A stretch of DNA of 8,888 nt from an uncultured Oligoflexia bacterium (GCA_950060715.1 CATLVA010000042.1:1-8888), one strand, 5' to 3'; positions 1 to 6,361 are shown, numbered from the stretch's first letter. Translations and numbers: made by a program. The notes: generated by a model from the letters alone, not told the origin.

Positions 1-237
1 GTATTCATCTAGCTCTTCATCTGTCAGAGCGCGAGCCGTAGTTAGTAAGTCTATTTCGGTTAAATAAGGGCCTTTAAATGTCTCTTCAATTCGCTCCCTG
101 ATATCATCAAAATCTTCTTCATCCGCTGCAAAAGGAATGATAAGTGCTTTTGCCGGAGCAGGAACTTGTGAAATAAAATACTGGTCGAGTTCTCTAAAGT
201 ATTCTTGATCTCCTCCACCTGTTAAAAATATACCCAA
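1..237 (-). CDS. Peptidase S51-like (type 1 glutamine amidotransferase-like) protein, N-terminal part
   Basis: Reading the minus strand from a TTG gives 79 uninterrupted codons to the window edge, so only the N-terminus is visible. The start, MGIFLTGGGDQEYFRELDQY, followed by ALIIPFAA around residues 36-43, matches the opening beta strand, GGG turn and second strand of the peptidase S51 fold (dipeptidase E, cyanophycinase and relatives). The catalytic Ser and His of that family lie further downstream and cannot be checked, so peptidase activity is unproven. I chose TTG because AAGGAA (246-251) lies 8 nt upstream and no ATG is available. An ATT two codons earlier would give MKLGIFLTGGG but sits too close to that ribosome binding site. 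The gene is divergent from the FecR-domain gene. Family assignment is moderately confident; specificity is unknown. Confidence 0.7.
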   Translation of the reverse strand, partial: MGIFLTGGGDQEYFRELDQYFISQVPAPAKALIIPFAADEEDFDDIRERIEETFKGPYLTEIDLLTTARALTDEELDEY

Positions 238-271
238 TTTAATTTTCCTTAGGTTAAAATCTTACTGGTTC

Positions 272-277
272 ATTATA
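272..277 (-). promoter_or_regulatory. Putative -10 element for the S51-like gene
   Basis: The minus strand reads TATAAT here, a perfect consensus -10, about 35 nt upstream of the TTG start. No good -35 is visible; at 16-18 nt spacing the best hexamers match only 4 of 6. The overlapping plus-strand sequence ATTATAAAT could serve as the -10 of the divergent FecR-domain gene, so the two promoters may overlap back to back. Confidence 0.45.
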
Positions 278-294
278 AATTAAAAAGTAGGAAT

Positions 295-873
295 ATGAAA
301 AAATTAATCTTAGCCTTTTGTCTTCTTTTGTCTCTTAATCTATGGGCGGCTCAAATTATTAAATTTCATGGTGATGTTTTTTTTGATAACGAGAAAGTGT
401 CAGACCTGATTATTTTAAATCAAGGGAAAGTGCTTCGAGTCTCTGGCAAGAGAAGCTTTGCGATTGTTCAGTTTGATGATGGTTCGAAATCAATTCTAAA
501 GGATGGAGAAATGATCATTCAAGAGTCTACGTTCAAGAAAACGAAACTAAGCCTTTTAAACGGACTTCTTTCTTCAGTCATAAATCCCGAGCGAAAAACC
601 AGTTTTACGGTGACCACTAAAAATGCCACTCTGGGTGTTCGTGGGACTAAGTTTATGGTGCAAGATTCTGCTCAAGAGACATACCTATGTGTATGTGAAG
701 GCGAAGTTGAAGCTTCTAATCGTGTTGGTAGAGCTTCGGTGAAGCGTGGCGAGGACATACATTTAAACCAGAATACTAAAGACTTTCAAGTCACTGAAGC
801 AAGTAGTGCTATGTGGAAGATGTCTGTAGAACAGTTTTCTCTTATGGGAGTTAAAGTCGCACCAAGAAATTAA
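295..873 (+). CDS. Secreted FecR-domain protein
   Basis: A 192-residue protein with a clear Sec signal peptide: MKK, a hydrophobic core, and a likely cut after WAA near residue 19. The mature part carries a FecR domain. The segment FTVTTKNATLGVRGTKFMV (about residues 104-122), followed by a strand ending in CEGEVEA, is the family's hallmark GVRGT(K/E)F region. It is preceded by DDGSKSILKDGEMI, the usual beta-rich lead-in. Unlike the FecR iron regulator, there is no transmembrane helix or cytoplasmic anti-sigma part, so this is a stand-alone periplasmic or surface-exposed domain of unknown partner. Two cysteines (C132, C134, as CVC) lie in a strand and could be redox active or form a disulphide. 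The Shine-Dalgarno (AGGAA, 289-293) is only 1 nt from the ATG, which is tight. The 3' end overlaps the selO 3' end by 4 bp. Confidence 0.85.
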   Translation: MKKLILAFCLLLSLNLWAAQIIKFHGDVFFDNEKVSDLIILNQGKVLRVSGKRSFAIVQFDDGSKSILKDGEMIIQESTFKKTKLSLLNGLLSSVINPERKTSFTVTTKNATLGVRGTKFMVQDSAQETYLCVCEGEVEASNRVGRASVKRGEDIHLNQNTKDFQVTEASSAMWKMSVEQFSLMGVKVAPRN

Positions 874-2282
874 GTTCCGCAGAAGGTAGCTGTGATCTTT
901 TCGTCTTCAGTAGGAGGAATTAAAAATTCTTCTCGAGTCGTATCTTTTTGAAAGGGTGTTTGAATAGCTTCCCAAAGTGCGATAAACAATTCTAAATTAC
1001 CCTCGTTTGCTTCTGATAGGGCCTTTTCAACAATATGATTTCTAGGAATGATAATTGGATTTGTTGTATTCATCTCAATTTGAATAAGATTTTTAGGACG
1101 ATCTTCTTTTGAAATCAAATCCTGCCAAATGCCGTACCATTTTTCAAAATCTTTATCCTGGATAAAATATGAGTGCTGGCCATTGACTAGCAAGGTTGCA
1201 AGTTCACGGTGGGCAGTCGTAAAGTCGAGTTGATGCTTTTCGAGATATGTCCACCAATGATGAATGAATTCCAAGTCGATTGTATTATTTTTTGATAAAC
1301 CAAATTTAAGTGAGAATTCTAAACAGAGAGCTTTATTGAACTCTTCATCCCATTGATTAAGATACTCTTCTAATTTTTTGTGCTCACTAGCATCTATGAC
1401 GAGAACAAAACAGCCAGCTAATACACTTAGATTCCAATGAGCGATGGAAGCTTGTTGATTGTAAGCATACCTGGCGTGTCTATCTATTGAACTAAAGACT
1501 TGTTTTGAATTGAATTGATCCATAAAAGCACAAGGACCAAAATCTATTGTCTGGCCTGCAAGGCTCATATTATCAGTATTCATTACTCCATGAATAAATC
1601 CCACACTCATCCATTTTGCAATTAAGCTGGCCTGATTTTTTAAAATCTCAAAATAAAGATCAGTGACAGATTCAATTTGAGGGTAAAGTCTTTCCTTAAG
1701 TATTTGAATCAACTCTTTGAGCTGTTCCGGTTGGTTTCGAGCTGCAAAATACTCGAAACTTCCCACTCGAATATGTGCCTTGGCCAATCTAGAAACAATA
1801 GCTCCAGAGAGTTCTTCCTGGCGGTAAACTGTTTCTCCTGTCGCAACAACGCTTAGAGAGCGAGTTGTTGGAATACCCAAGTAGTGTATGGCCTCGCTGA
1901 TAAGAAATTCTCTGAGGGCTGGACCAAGTGGAGACTTACCATCTCCTCCTCTGGAATAGGGAGTGCGACCAGAGCCTTTTAATTGAAGGTCAAAGTTTTC
2001 ACCATTTTTACCACTTACTTCACCTAAGAGATGGGCTCTTCCGTCACCTAGTTGAGGAACGAAATGTCCAAATTGATGACCAGCATAATTAAGGGCAATA
2101 GGTTTTTGTAGTAGTTTTTGTCCACTCAGTACTAATGCCCTGTCTTTTAGTTGATCGAGCTCTAATTGAAAGGCCAGTTTTTCATTGAATACCACCAATT
2201 CTGGTTGAGTTAGTAATTCCTCTGGTCTGGATTCTTTATAGAAGTCAGGGTGGTGTTCAAGGTATCTAGATGGTTTAAGCAT
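870..2282 (-). CDS. selO: Protein adenylyltransferase SelO (YdiU/UPF0061 family)
   Basis: This is a 470-residue, full-length SelO; E. coli YdiU has about 478 residues. SelO is a pseudokinase that transfers AMP from ATP to Ser, Thr or Tyr of target proteins, linked to redox stress. Family blocks are intact: YAGHQFGHFVPQLGDGRA (66-83), LKGSGRTPYSRGGDGKSPLG (101-120), then PALREFLISE, and IPTTRSL (137-143). By alignment from memory, K102 and E125 match the ATP-contacting Lys/Glu pair, D237 in HGVMNTDNMS (231-240) the catalytic Asp, and D247 in DFGP the metal-binding Asp. The C-terminus ends FCGT, with Cys468 at the site occupied by selenocysteine in animal SelO, so here the residue is ordinary cysteine. 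There is no Shine-Dalgarno before the ATG. A TGCTAATTT box (extended -10 like) lies 6 nt upstream, so a near-leaderless mRNA is possible. The gene is divergent from the methyltransferase gene, only 28 bp away. Confidence 0.95.
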   Translation of the reverse strand: MLKPSRYLEHHPDFYKESRPEELLTQPELVVFNEKLAFQLELDQLKDRALVLSGQKLLQKPIALNYAGHQFGHFVPQLGDGRAHLLGEVSGKNGENFDLQLKGSGRTPYSRGGDGKSPLGPALREFLISEAIHYLGIPTTRSLSVVATGETVYRQEELSGAIVSRLAKAHIRVGSFEYFAARNQPEQLKELIQILKERLYPQIESVTDLYFEILKNQASLIAKWMSVGFIHGVMNTDNMSLAGQTIDFGPCAFMDQFNSKQVFSSIDRHARYAYNQQASIAHWNLSVLAGCFVLVIDASEHKKLEEYLNQWDEEFNKALCLEFSLKFGLSKNNTIDLEFIHHWWTYLEKHQLDFTTAHRELATLLVNGQHSYFIQDKDFEKWYGIWQDLISKEDRPKNLIQIEMNTTNPIIIPRNHIVEKALSEANEGNLELFIALWEAIQTPFQKDTTREEFLIPPTEDEKITATFCGT

Positions 2283-2302
2283 GTCATGAAATTAGCATGT
2301 CG

Positions 2303-2331
2303 TTGCAAATATGCAAAGGCTTTGGGATAGT
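2303..2331 (+). promoter_or_regulatory. Candidate promoter for the methyltransferase gene
   Basis: TTGCAA (2303-2308) and GATAGT (2326-2331) are separated by 17 nt, and each matches 4 of 6 consensus positions. The -10 ends 6 nt before the ATG at 2338, so transcription would begin at or next to that codon. The -35 also lies in a small inverted repeat, TTGCA-AATA-TGCAA (2303-2316). This is weak evidence on its own, but it would explain the poorly spaced ribosome binding site. Confidence 0.3.
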
Positions 2332-2982
2332 GGAGTTATGGCATTTTATAAAGACCCAATGTTTTTTCGAGACAGTAAACTGAGTAGTGAAGAGATCGAT
2401 AATAAACTTGGTTTAAAAATTCAGCATACAGAAAAGCTTTTAGTCGATGACTGTAAGAGTATTAATCGAGAGTTTGATTCAAGAACGTGGATTGGTCTGG
2501 ATGGGCAAGTTTTAAACACACCTTATTCAGAGCTCTTTGAAATTGTTCAAGCATTAGCTCCTTATGATATTAGCTCAGCAGTAGATTTAGGCGCAGGCTA
2601 CGGACGTCTAGGGGTGGTGCTTTCAGCTTTTTTTCCGAGAGTCACTTTTGAAGGACATGAACTAATTGAACAAAGAGTAAATGAAGGAAACCAGTTATTT
2701 AGAAATTTGAAATTGGATAATTGTTGTCTGCACCAGTCGGATATTGTGAATAGTTTTGAACTCAAGGATTTTGACTTATATTTTATTTATGATTTTAGCG
2801 ATACTCAAGATTTGAAAATCATTCTAAAAAAATTAGAAGAAAAATTCTTAGAGAGAAACTTTTTTATTATTGCTAGAGGTAGAGCAATTCGCTCACTCAT
2901 TCAGTATCATTTTCCCGTTTTTTGGGCACAGGAGAATGCATTTCACCAAGAGAATTGGTCTCTCTATAAGTCTCTCCTTTAA
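2311..2982 (+). CDS. Class I SAM-dependent methyltransferase, substrate unknown
   Basis: A 223-residue soluble protein with a Rossmann-type methyltransferase core. Motif I is VDLGAGYGRLG (91-101). The acidic residue after strand 2 is in the FEGHELIE stretch (113-120; E117 or E120). A motif II-like strand is DLYFIYDFSD (155-164). The N-terminal ~80 residues are probably helical and may shape the substrate pocket; no target-specific motif is recognisable. The start is uncertain. ATG 2311 has no ribosome binding site. ATG 2338 (giving MAFYKDPMFF, 214 residues) has GGAG only 2 nt away, and a -10-like box placing the transcription start near it. I favour 2338 slightly but list the longer form. The next gene, the transglycosylase, starts 31 bp after the stop on the same strand. 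No functional link between them is evident. Confidence 0.75.
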   Translation: MQRLWDSGVMAFYKDPMFFRDSKLSSEEIDNKLGLKIQHTEKLLVDDCKSINREFDSRTWIGLDGQVLNTPYSELFEIVQALAPYDISSAVDLGAGYGRLGVVLSAFFPRVTFEGHELIEQRVNEGNQLFRNLKLDNCCLHQSDIVNSFELKDFDLYFIYDFSDTQDLKIILKKLEEKFLERNFFIIARGRAIRSLIQYHFPVFWAQENAFHQENWSLYKSLL

Positions 2983-3006
2983 AATAAATCAAAACTTAGT
3001 TATTAT
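2978..3006 (+). promoter_or_regulatory. Candidate promoter for the transglycosylase gene
   Basis: TTTAAA (2978-2983) and TATTAT (3001-3006) have a 17-nt spacer and match the consensus at 4/6 and 5/6. The -10 ends 7 nt before the ATG at 3014. If real, the transcript starts within a base or two of the start codon, consistent with the absence of any Shine-Dalgarno sequence there. The region is AT-rich, so chance matches are likely. Confidence 0.35.
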
Positions 3007-3013
3007 ATTTTCT

Positions 3014-3964
3014 ATGTTTAAAACTCTTATCATTCTTATATTTAGTATTAATATTGCTCATGCCGATTTCGAGAAGTGGAAGGTTCAATATGCAAACCGT
3101 GCAGTTAAAAGAGGTTTAAAAAAAGACTTTGTATTGAAGGAGTTAAAATCAGTTAAGTTCGATCCAGAAGTTGTGAAAAAAGACAGAAATCAAATTATTT
3201 TAGATAATGAAAAAGATTACCAAGCCTTTATCAAAAGATGGTTAAAGCAAGATCCCACTCGAGTCGAAGTCGGCAAGCAGAAGCTAAAAGAGCATAGTAA
3301 ATTACTTAGAAAAATAGAAAAAAAATACGGCGTTGATAAAGAAGTTATCGTGGCACTTTGGGGAACCGAAACTTTTTACGGTAAAATTACTGGTGACTAC
3401 GATATCATATCCTCTCTTGCCACTTTGTCTTATGACGGTCGTAGAAGCTCTTTTTTTGAAAAGCAATTGAATGCGGCATTGAGGCTCATTCAACAGGGAC
3501 ATGTTCAAAGAAAGAATCTAAAGGGAAGTTGGGCTGGAGCCACTGGTCATTGTCAGTTTATGCCATCAAATATTCCAGTTTACGCACAAGATTTTAATGG
3601 TGATGGTAAAAAAGATATATGGAACACTCATGCGGATATATTTGCTTCCATCGCAAATTACCTTAGTAAAAATGGGTGGAAGAAAGGAAAAAGTATTGGA
3701 AGCCTCGCCGTAAATACTAAAAATAAAAAACTTAGCTTTGACAGATATCGCTCAAAGTCTGAATATAATAAGCTTGGTTTTAGACATATTAACGGAAAGA
3801 AGATTTCAGGAAATTGGTCGAGAAGAAAAATGGCCGAAATCCCAATGAAAAATTCGCCGGTTATTTTAAGAGGGTCTAACTACACGCCGCTATTAAAATG
3901 GAATCGTTCAAGTTTGTTTGCGGCTTTTAATATTTTGTTAGTCAATGGGTTTAGAGGAGAGTAA
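3014..3964 (+). CDS. Lytic murein transglycosylase, MltB/SLT_3 type
   Basis: A 316-residue exported enzyme expected to cleave the MurNAc-GlcNAc bond of peptidoglycan in the periplasm, leaving a 1,6-anhydro end. A short signal peptide (MFKTLIILIF...) ends in AHA, with cleavage expected after A17. There is no lipobox, so unlike E. coli MltB it should be soluble. The catalytic acid is E119 in ALWGTETFYG (114-123). It is followed by the family block ISSLATLSYDGRRSSFF (132-148) and GSWAGATGHCQFMPS (171-185). An EF-hand-like loop with D193, N195, D197 and D201 resembles the Ca site of Slt35, and ASIANYLSKNGW (211-222) is also conserved. The C-terminus keeps the KWNRSSLFA motif, but there is no peptidoglycan-binding domain. 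The reading frame is open back to 2870, but that part overlaps the methyltransferase gene. Starting at 3014 places a signal peptide first. Confidence 0.9.
   Translation: MFKTLIILIFSINIAHADFEKWKVQYANRAVKRGLKKDFVLKELKSVKFDPEVVKKDRNQIILDNEKDYQAFIKRWLKQDPTRVEVGKQKLKEHSKLLRKIEKKYGVDKEVIVALWGTETFYGKITGDYDIISSLATLSYDGRRSSFFEKQLNAALRLIQQGHVQRKNLKGSWAGATGHCQFMPSNIPVYAQDFNGDGKKDIWNTHADIFASIANYLSKNGWKKGKSIGSLAVNTKNKKLSFDRYRSKSEYNKLGFRHINGKKISGNWSRRKMAEIPMKNSPVILRGSNYTPLLKWNRSSLFAAFNILLVNGFRGE
3955..3959 (+). promoter_or_regulatory. Ribosome binding site for the GTG-started L12-like gene
   Basis: AGGAG sits inside the last codons of the transglycosylase gene, 8 nt before the GTG at 3968. It fixes that non-ATG start and implies translation from the same mRNA as the transglycosylase. 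Confidence 0.7.
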
Positions 3965-3967
3965 TAG

Positions 3968-4345
3968 GTGAGAAAATTGTTTCTAGTAGTAGTTGGTATT
4001 GTTGTTGTCTTTATGCTGAAGCAAATGTTTTTATTATCTCCTTCTGTCGGTGCAAATAATATTTGGATTTTAACTGGTGCAGTATTGCTGGCCATTATAA
4101 CCATAGAAAATTATGTCTTATCTCAAAGGACCAGAGTAGGTCATGCAAGTGCGCAGGCTGAGACTATAGGAGACCGAGTACGTAGGGCCTCAGTCGCTGT
4201 AGGCGTTGATTTAAAATTGGAACTTATTTTGAGAACAGTGTTAAAAAATGATGGAAAAATTGCAGCGATAAAAGCTTTAAGAGAAGAGACAGGAATGGAT
4301 CTGAGGGATGCAAAAGATTTTATCGAAACACTAGAGGCTTCTTAA
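3968..4345 (+). CDS. Small membrane protein with ribosomal L7/L12 C-terminal-like tail
   Basis: A 125-residue protein starting at GTG. Two hydrophobic segments (about 4-22 and 32-50) form a membrane hairpin. A linker (51-75) leads to a soluble C-terminal region. The segment KIAAIKALREETGMDLRDAK (97-116), continuing DFIE, closely follows the helix-loop-helix of the bL12 C-terminal domain: KVAVIKAVR, a TGLGL turn, then KEAKDLVE in E. coli. In bL12 that surface recruits translation factors. Here only about half of the domain is recognisable, so it may bind some other partner near the membrane. The short gap (3 nt) after the transglycosylase stop indicates co-transcription. I do not recognise a named family and propose no specific function. 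Membrane topology (tail in the cytoplasm) is inferred. Confidence 0.75.
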   Translation: MRKLFLVVVGIVVVFMLKQMFLLSPSVGANNIWILTGAVLLAIITIENYVLSQRTRVGHASAQAETIGDRVRRASVAVGVDLKLELILRTVLKNDGKIAAIKALREETGMDLRDAKDFIETLEAS

Positions 4346-4347
4346 AG

Positions 4348-4373
4348 CTCAAGAGGACTAATGTCCCCTTGAG
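4348..4373. terminator. Hairpin between convergent genes, likely bidirectional terminator
   Basis: CTCAAGAGGAC, loop TAAT, GTCCCCTTGAG form an 11-bp stem with one mismatch. It fills the 36-bp gap between the L12-like gene and yebC, which converge. The plus-strand 3' side continues TATTGGTTTTATT, an imperfect U tract. On the minus strand the hairpin is followed by CTTTAAG, a poorer tail. It probably ends the plus-strand transcript and perhaps both. Confidence 0.65.
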
Positions 4374-4381
4374 TATTGGTT

Positions 4382-5092
4382 TTATTCAATATTGTGATAA
4401 ACAGTTACGACGTCTTCGTCCGATTCTAATAAATCAATCAACCTTTCAAGTTGAGTCAAAGTATCATCATCATCAACAGCTTTTAAATTATTAGGAATTC
4501 TTTGAAGACCGGCTTCTTCTGGTTTAGTTCCTAATTCCTCAAGCTTGTTTTGAATTGTTCCAAAAGATTCCATTGGACCTGTAACTTCAAACATACCGTC
4601 TTCAGTTTCGATATCTTCAGCTCCAGCATCAATCATTTCTAATGTAAATTCATCTTCGTCGATATTTTCTTTTGGTACGGTAAAGACCGCTTTTCTATCA
4701 AATATAAATTGAAGCGATCCATCTTTTCCAAGTGAACCACCTGTTTTATTAAAATATGATCTTACATTAGCTACAGTTCTAGTAACATTATTTGTTGAAG
4801 TTTCTACAAATACAGCAACTCCGCCAGGGCCATAACCTTCATAAGTAACATCTGTATAACCTTCGCCATCTCCACCTAGACCTCTTTTAATCGCACGATC
4901 AATATTGTCTTTAGGGACGTTAAATTTTCTACATCTATCAAGGGCGATTCTTAATAGAAAGTTTGTATCAGGATCACCACCACCACTTTTAACTGCTGTT
5001 GCAACGTCGTGCAGTGCTTTTGTATATACTTGACTCTTTGCTTTATCCGCAGCACCCTTTTTGGCCGCAATTTTAGCAGATTTTCTTCCCAT
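4382..5092 (-). CDS. yebC: YebC/TACO1-family protein (transcriptional or translational regulator)
   Basis: A 236-residue protein of about the family length (roughly 240-250). It starts MGRKSAKIAAKKGAADKAKS, the YebC N-terminal signature, followed by FLLRIALDRCRKFNVPKDNI and IKRG, then YEGYGPGGVAVFVE and TDNxNRT-like STNNVTRTVANVR. The acidic C-terminal domain is also typical. Family members have been described both as DNA-binding regulators (PmpR) and as translation factors that relieve ribosome stalling, like mitochondrial TACO1; the sequence does not decide between these. Unlike the E. coli version it is not next to ruvC. A strong ribosome binding site (GAGGAGG on the minus strand, 5098-5104) sits 5 nt from the ATG. 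Confidence 0.93.
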   Translation of the reverse strand: MGRKSAKIAAKKGAADKAKSQVYTKALHDVATAVKSGGGDPDTNFLLRIALDRCRKFNVPKDNIDRAIKRGLGGDGEGYTDVTYEGYGPGGVAVFVETSTNNVTRTVANVRSYFNKTGGSLGKDGSLQFIFDRKAVFTVPKENIDEDEFTLEMIDAGAEDIETEDGMFEVTGPMESFGTIQNKLEELGTKPEEAGLQRIPNNLKAVDDDDTLTQLERLIDLLESDEDVVTVYHNIE

Positions 5093-5108
5093 ATTTACCT
5101 CCTCGGGT

Positions 5109-5137
5109 ATTATAGGTGGCCAAATATGGGTCGTCTA
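5109..5137 (-). promoter_or_regulatory. Predicted sigma70-like promoter of yebC
   Basis: On the minus strand TAGACG (5132-5137, 4/6 to TTGACA) is followed by 17 nt and a perfect TATAAT (5109-5114). The transcription start would fall about 10-12 nt before the ATG, with the Shine-Dalgarno at the very 5' end of the mRNA. A longer leader from an unseen upstream promoter cannot be excluded. Confidence 0.6.
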
Positions 5138-5193
5138 GTGTCTATATTCTGTGTTTTAAGAAATACTGCGAAGAGTAATTTAACTAACTTCAC

Positions 5194-5222
5194 TTTACAT
5201 TAAGAAGCCACCTAGATTTAAT
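5194..5222 (+). promoter_or_regulatory. Predicted promoter of the DHp-like small gene, leaderless geometry
   Basis: TTTACA (5194-5199) and TTTAAT (5217-5222) each match 5 of 6 consensus positions and are separated by exactly 17 nt. The -10 ends 6 nt before the ATG at 5229, so transcription should start at or next to the A of the start codon. There is no Shine-Dalgarno sequence, consistent with a leaderless mRNA. Confidence 0.6.
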
Positions 5223-5228
5223 ACTCTG

Positions 5229-5420
5229 ATGGATACAGAATATTTTCTACATAAAATCTCAAATAAATTGGCCTTGATGGATCTTGGAATTAATAGGCTT
5301 GAAAAAAAGATCGACGAAGATAATAAGCCTATTGTGGCAAAGCTAGTGAAAGCTAGTGGCGAGGCGCTAGAGCTCCTCGCCGAGTTTAAAGAAATTTATA
5401 AAAAAGAAAATAATAAATAG
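5229..5420 (+). CDS. 63-residue protein resembling an orphan histidine-kinase DHp hairpin
   Basis: A small, all-helical, soluble protein with no signal peptide. The segment FLHKISNKLALMDLGINRLE (6-25) resembles the H-box helix of HisKA domains (H-[DE]-[LI]-x-[NT]-P-L). A short acidic turn (KKIDEDNK) and a second helix follow (PIVAKLVKASGEALELLAEF, then KEIY). Overall length and the spacing from His8 through turn to second helix match a DHp four-helix-bundle half as in EnvZ, but there is no ATPase domain. The residue after His8 is Lys rather than Asp/Glu and the usual Pro is Lys, so self-catalysis is not expected. It might accept or relay phosphate like an HPt/Spo0B-type protein, or be a degenerate dimer module. 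Its promoter is leaderless-looking. The end overlaps the convergent gene by 25 bp. The reading frame is likely real; the DHp relation is inference. Confidence 0.6.
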   Translation: MDTEYFLHKISNKLALMDLGINRLEKKIDEDNKPIVAKLVKASGEALELLAEFKEIYKKENNK

Positions 5421-6361
5421 GGGAAAGCAAATGCTTTTCCAAAATATTTGTCATCCGGTGTTCTGTAGCGTCCACATCCCATAATTTGGTTATCCTCAAA
5501 AATAAAATCGCCTTTTAGCATAATATATTGTTGATGATTTCCTTGCCTAAGTGGAATGGCCCTCCAAGTCGGTCTAACTGTCGAGCTGGTTTGTATTTGA
5601 TTGATTGTGAGTTCATGAATCCAACCCATATTGTTTATAAATACCTTTGCGTCGTTTATGTAAATTCTCGCATCAGGAGAAACCACCCCGCTTCTTCTTT
5701 TGTTATATTCGGCGAGGTTTTCTATACTTTGGGTCTTGGTATTAAAAACAGTCACACCATTAAAACCTTTTTCACTCTGTCCTGTCATCGCTACATAGAG
5801 TAGATCTCCTTCAGAAGCTACTGATACGGCACTTGATAGGTGCCCCGATTGGTTCACAGTGTTTATAGCGTAATTAGTTCCAAATGTTCTTGTGTTAAGT
5901 TCAAATCGAAGAATCCCTCTTTTTCCACGTGCAATATAAATAGAGTAGTCGGATTCGTGAAAACTTAGACCAAGAGATTTGTATTGATTGCTTTTTGGTA
6001 ATGCAAATTTATCCAAAAAATTTGCCTTGTGATCAAGCTCAATCAAAAAATCATTAGTTAATATAAAAATGCTTTCATTCACTACTGTGAAATCCTTGAT
6101 TCTTCCAATCCATGAAGCCAGTTGGATGGTTTTTTTAGGTGTTGTGAGTAGGCTAATACGATGATTCTCACTCATCCTACGCTGGATAAAGAAATCGCCA
6201 TATAGGGACTTTGCATGGAGAAGTTCAAATGTGTAAAGATTGGGGCCGCTTTGCTCAACTGTGTAAGGACAAAAGTTTTTATCTAAGTCTTGTAGCGTGA
6301 CATTTGCAAAAACTAATTTAGAAACTAATAGGGATAAAATGACGGCCAATCCGTTTTTCAT
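5396..6361 (-). CDS. Secreted protein of unknown function, possibly beta-propeller
   Basis: A 321-residue protein with a Sec signal peptide, MKNGLAVILSLLVSKLVFA, cut after residue 20. There is no lipobox. The mature part has many short beta-strand-like stretches with alternating hydrophobics: FTVVNESIFILTNDFLIELD, YSIYIARGKRGILRFELN, GDLLYVAMTGQ, and FNGVTVFNTKTQSIENLAEY. In several cases the pattern is 'value seen, then assigned to a label', as in YVTN/WD-like propellers. No catalytic motif is visible and I do not recognise a named family. Two cysteines in the mature part (in FCPYT and MGCGRY) near the two ends could form a disulphide closing the fold. The start is well supported by AAGGAG 5 nt upstream of the ATG. 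The gene is divergent from ppiC and converges on the DHp-like gene, with 25 bp overlap. Confidence 0.7.
   Translation of the reverse strand: MKNGLAVILSLLVSKLVFANVTLQDLDKNFCPYTVEQSGPNLYTFELLHAKSLYGDFFIQRRMSENHRISLLTTPKKTIQLASWIGRIKDFTVVNESIFILTNDFLIELDHKANFLDKFALPKSNQYKSLGLSFHESDYSIYIARGKRGILRFELNTRTFGTNYAINTVNQSGHLSSAVSVASEGDLLYVAMTGQSEKGFNGVTVFNTKTQSIENLAEYNKRRSGVVSPDARIYINDAKVFINNMGWIHELTINQIQTSSTVRPTWRAIPLRQGNHQQYIMLKGDFIFEDNQIMGCGRYRTPDDKYFGKAFAFPYLLFSFL

Noticed and set aside
2870..3013. Longer N-terminus for the transglycosylase, starting at ATG 2870
   Set aside because: It would overlap the end of the methyltransferase gene by more than 100 bp and bury the signal peptide that begins at 3014.
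5009..5203. Open frame of 64 codons on the plus strand overlapping the yebC start
   Set aside because: It is antisense to the conserved YebC N-terminus and its promoter, and the translated product looks random.
5358..5381. GGCGAGG...CCTCGCC hairpin as a terminator for the minus-strand gene ending at 5396
   Set aside because: The 7-bp stem is perfect, but it has a 10-nt loop and no U tract on the minus-strand 3' side, and it lies inside the DHp-like coding region, where codon choice can explain it.
5528..5803. Open frame of 91 codons on the plus strand
   Set aside because: It lies wholly antisense to the secreted 5396-6361 gene, with no ribosome binding site and no recognisable protein features.
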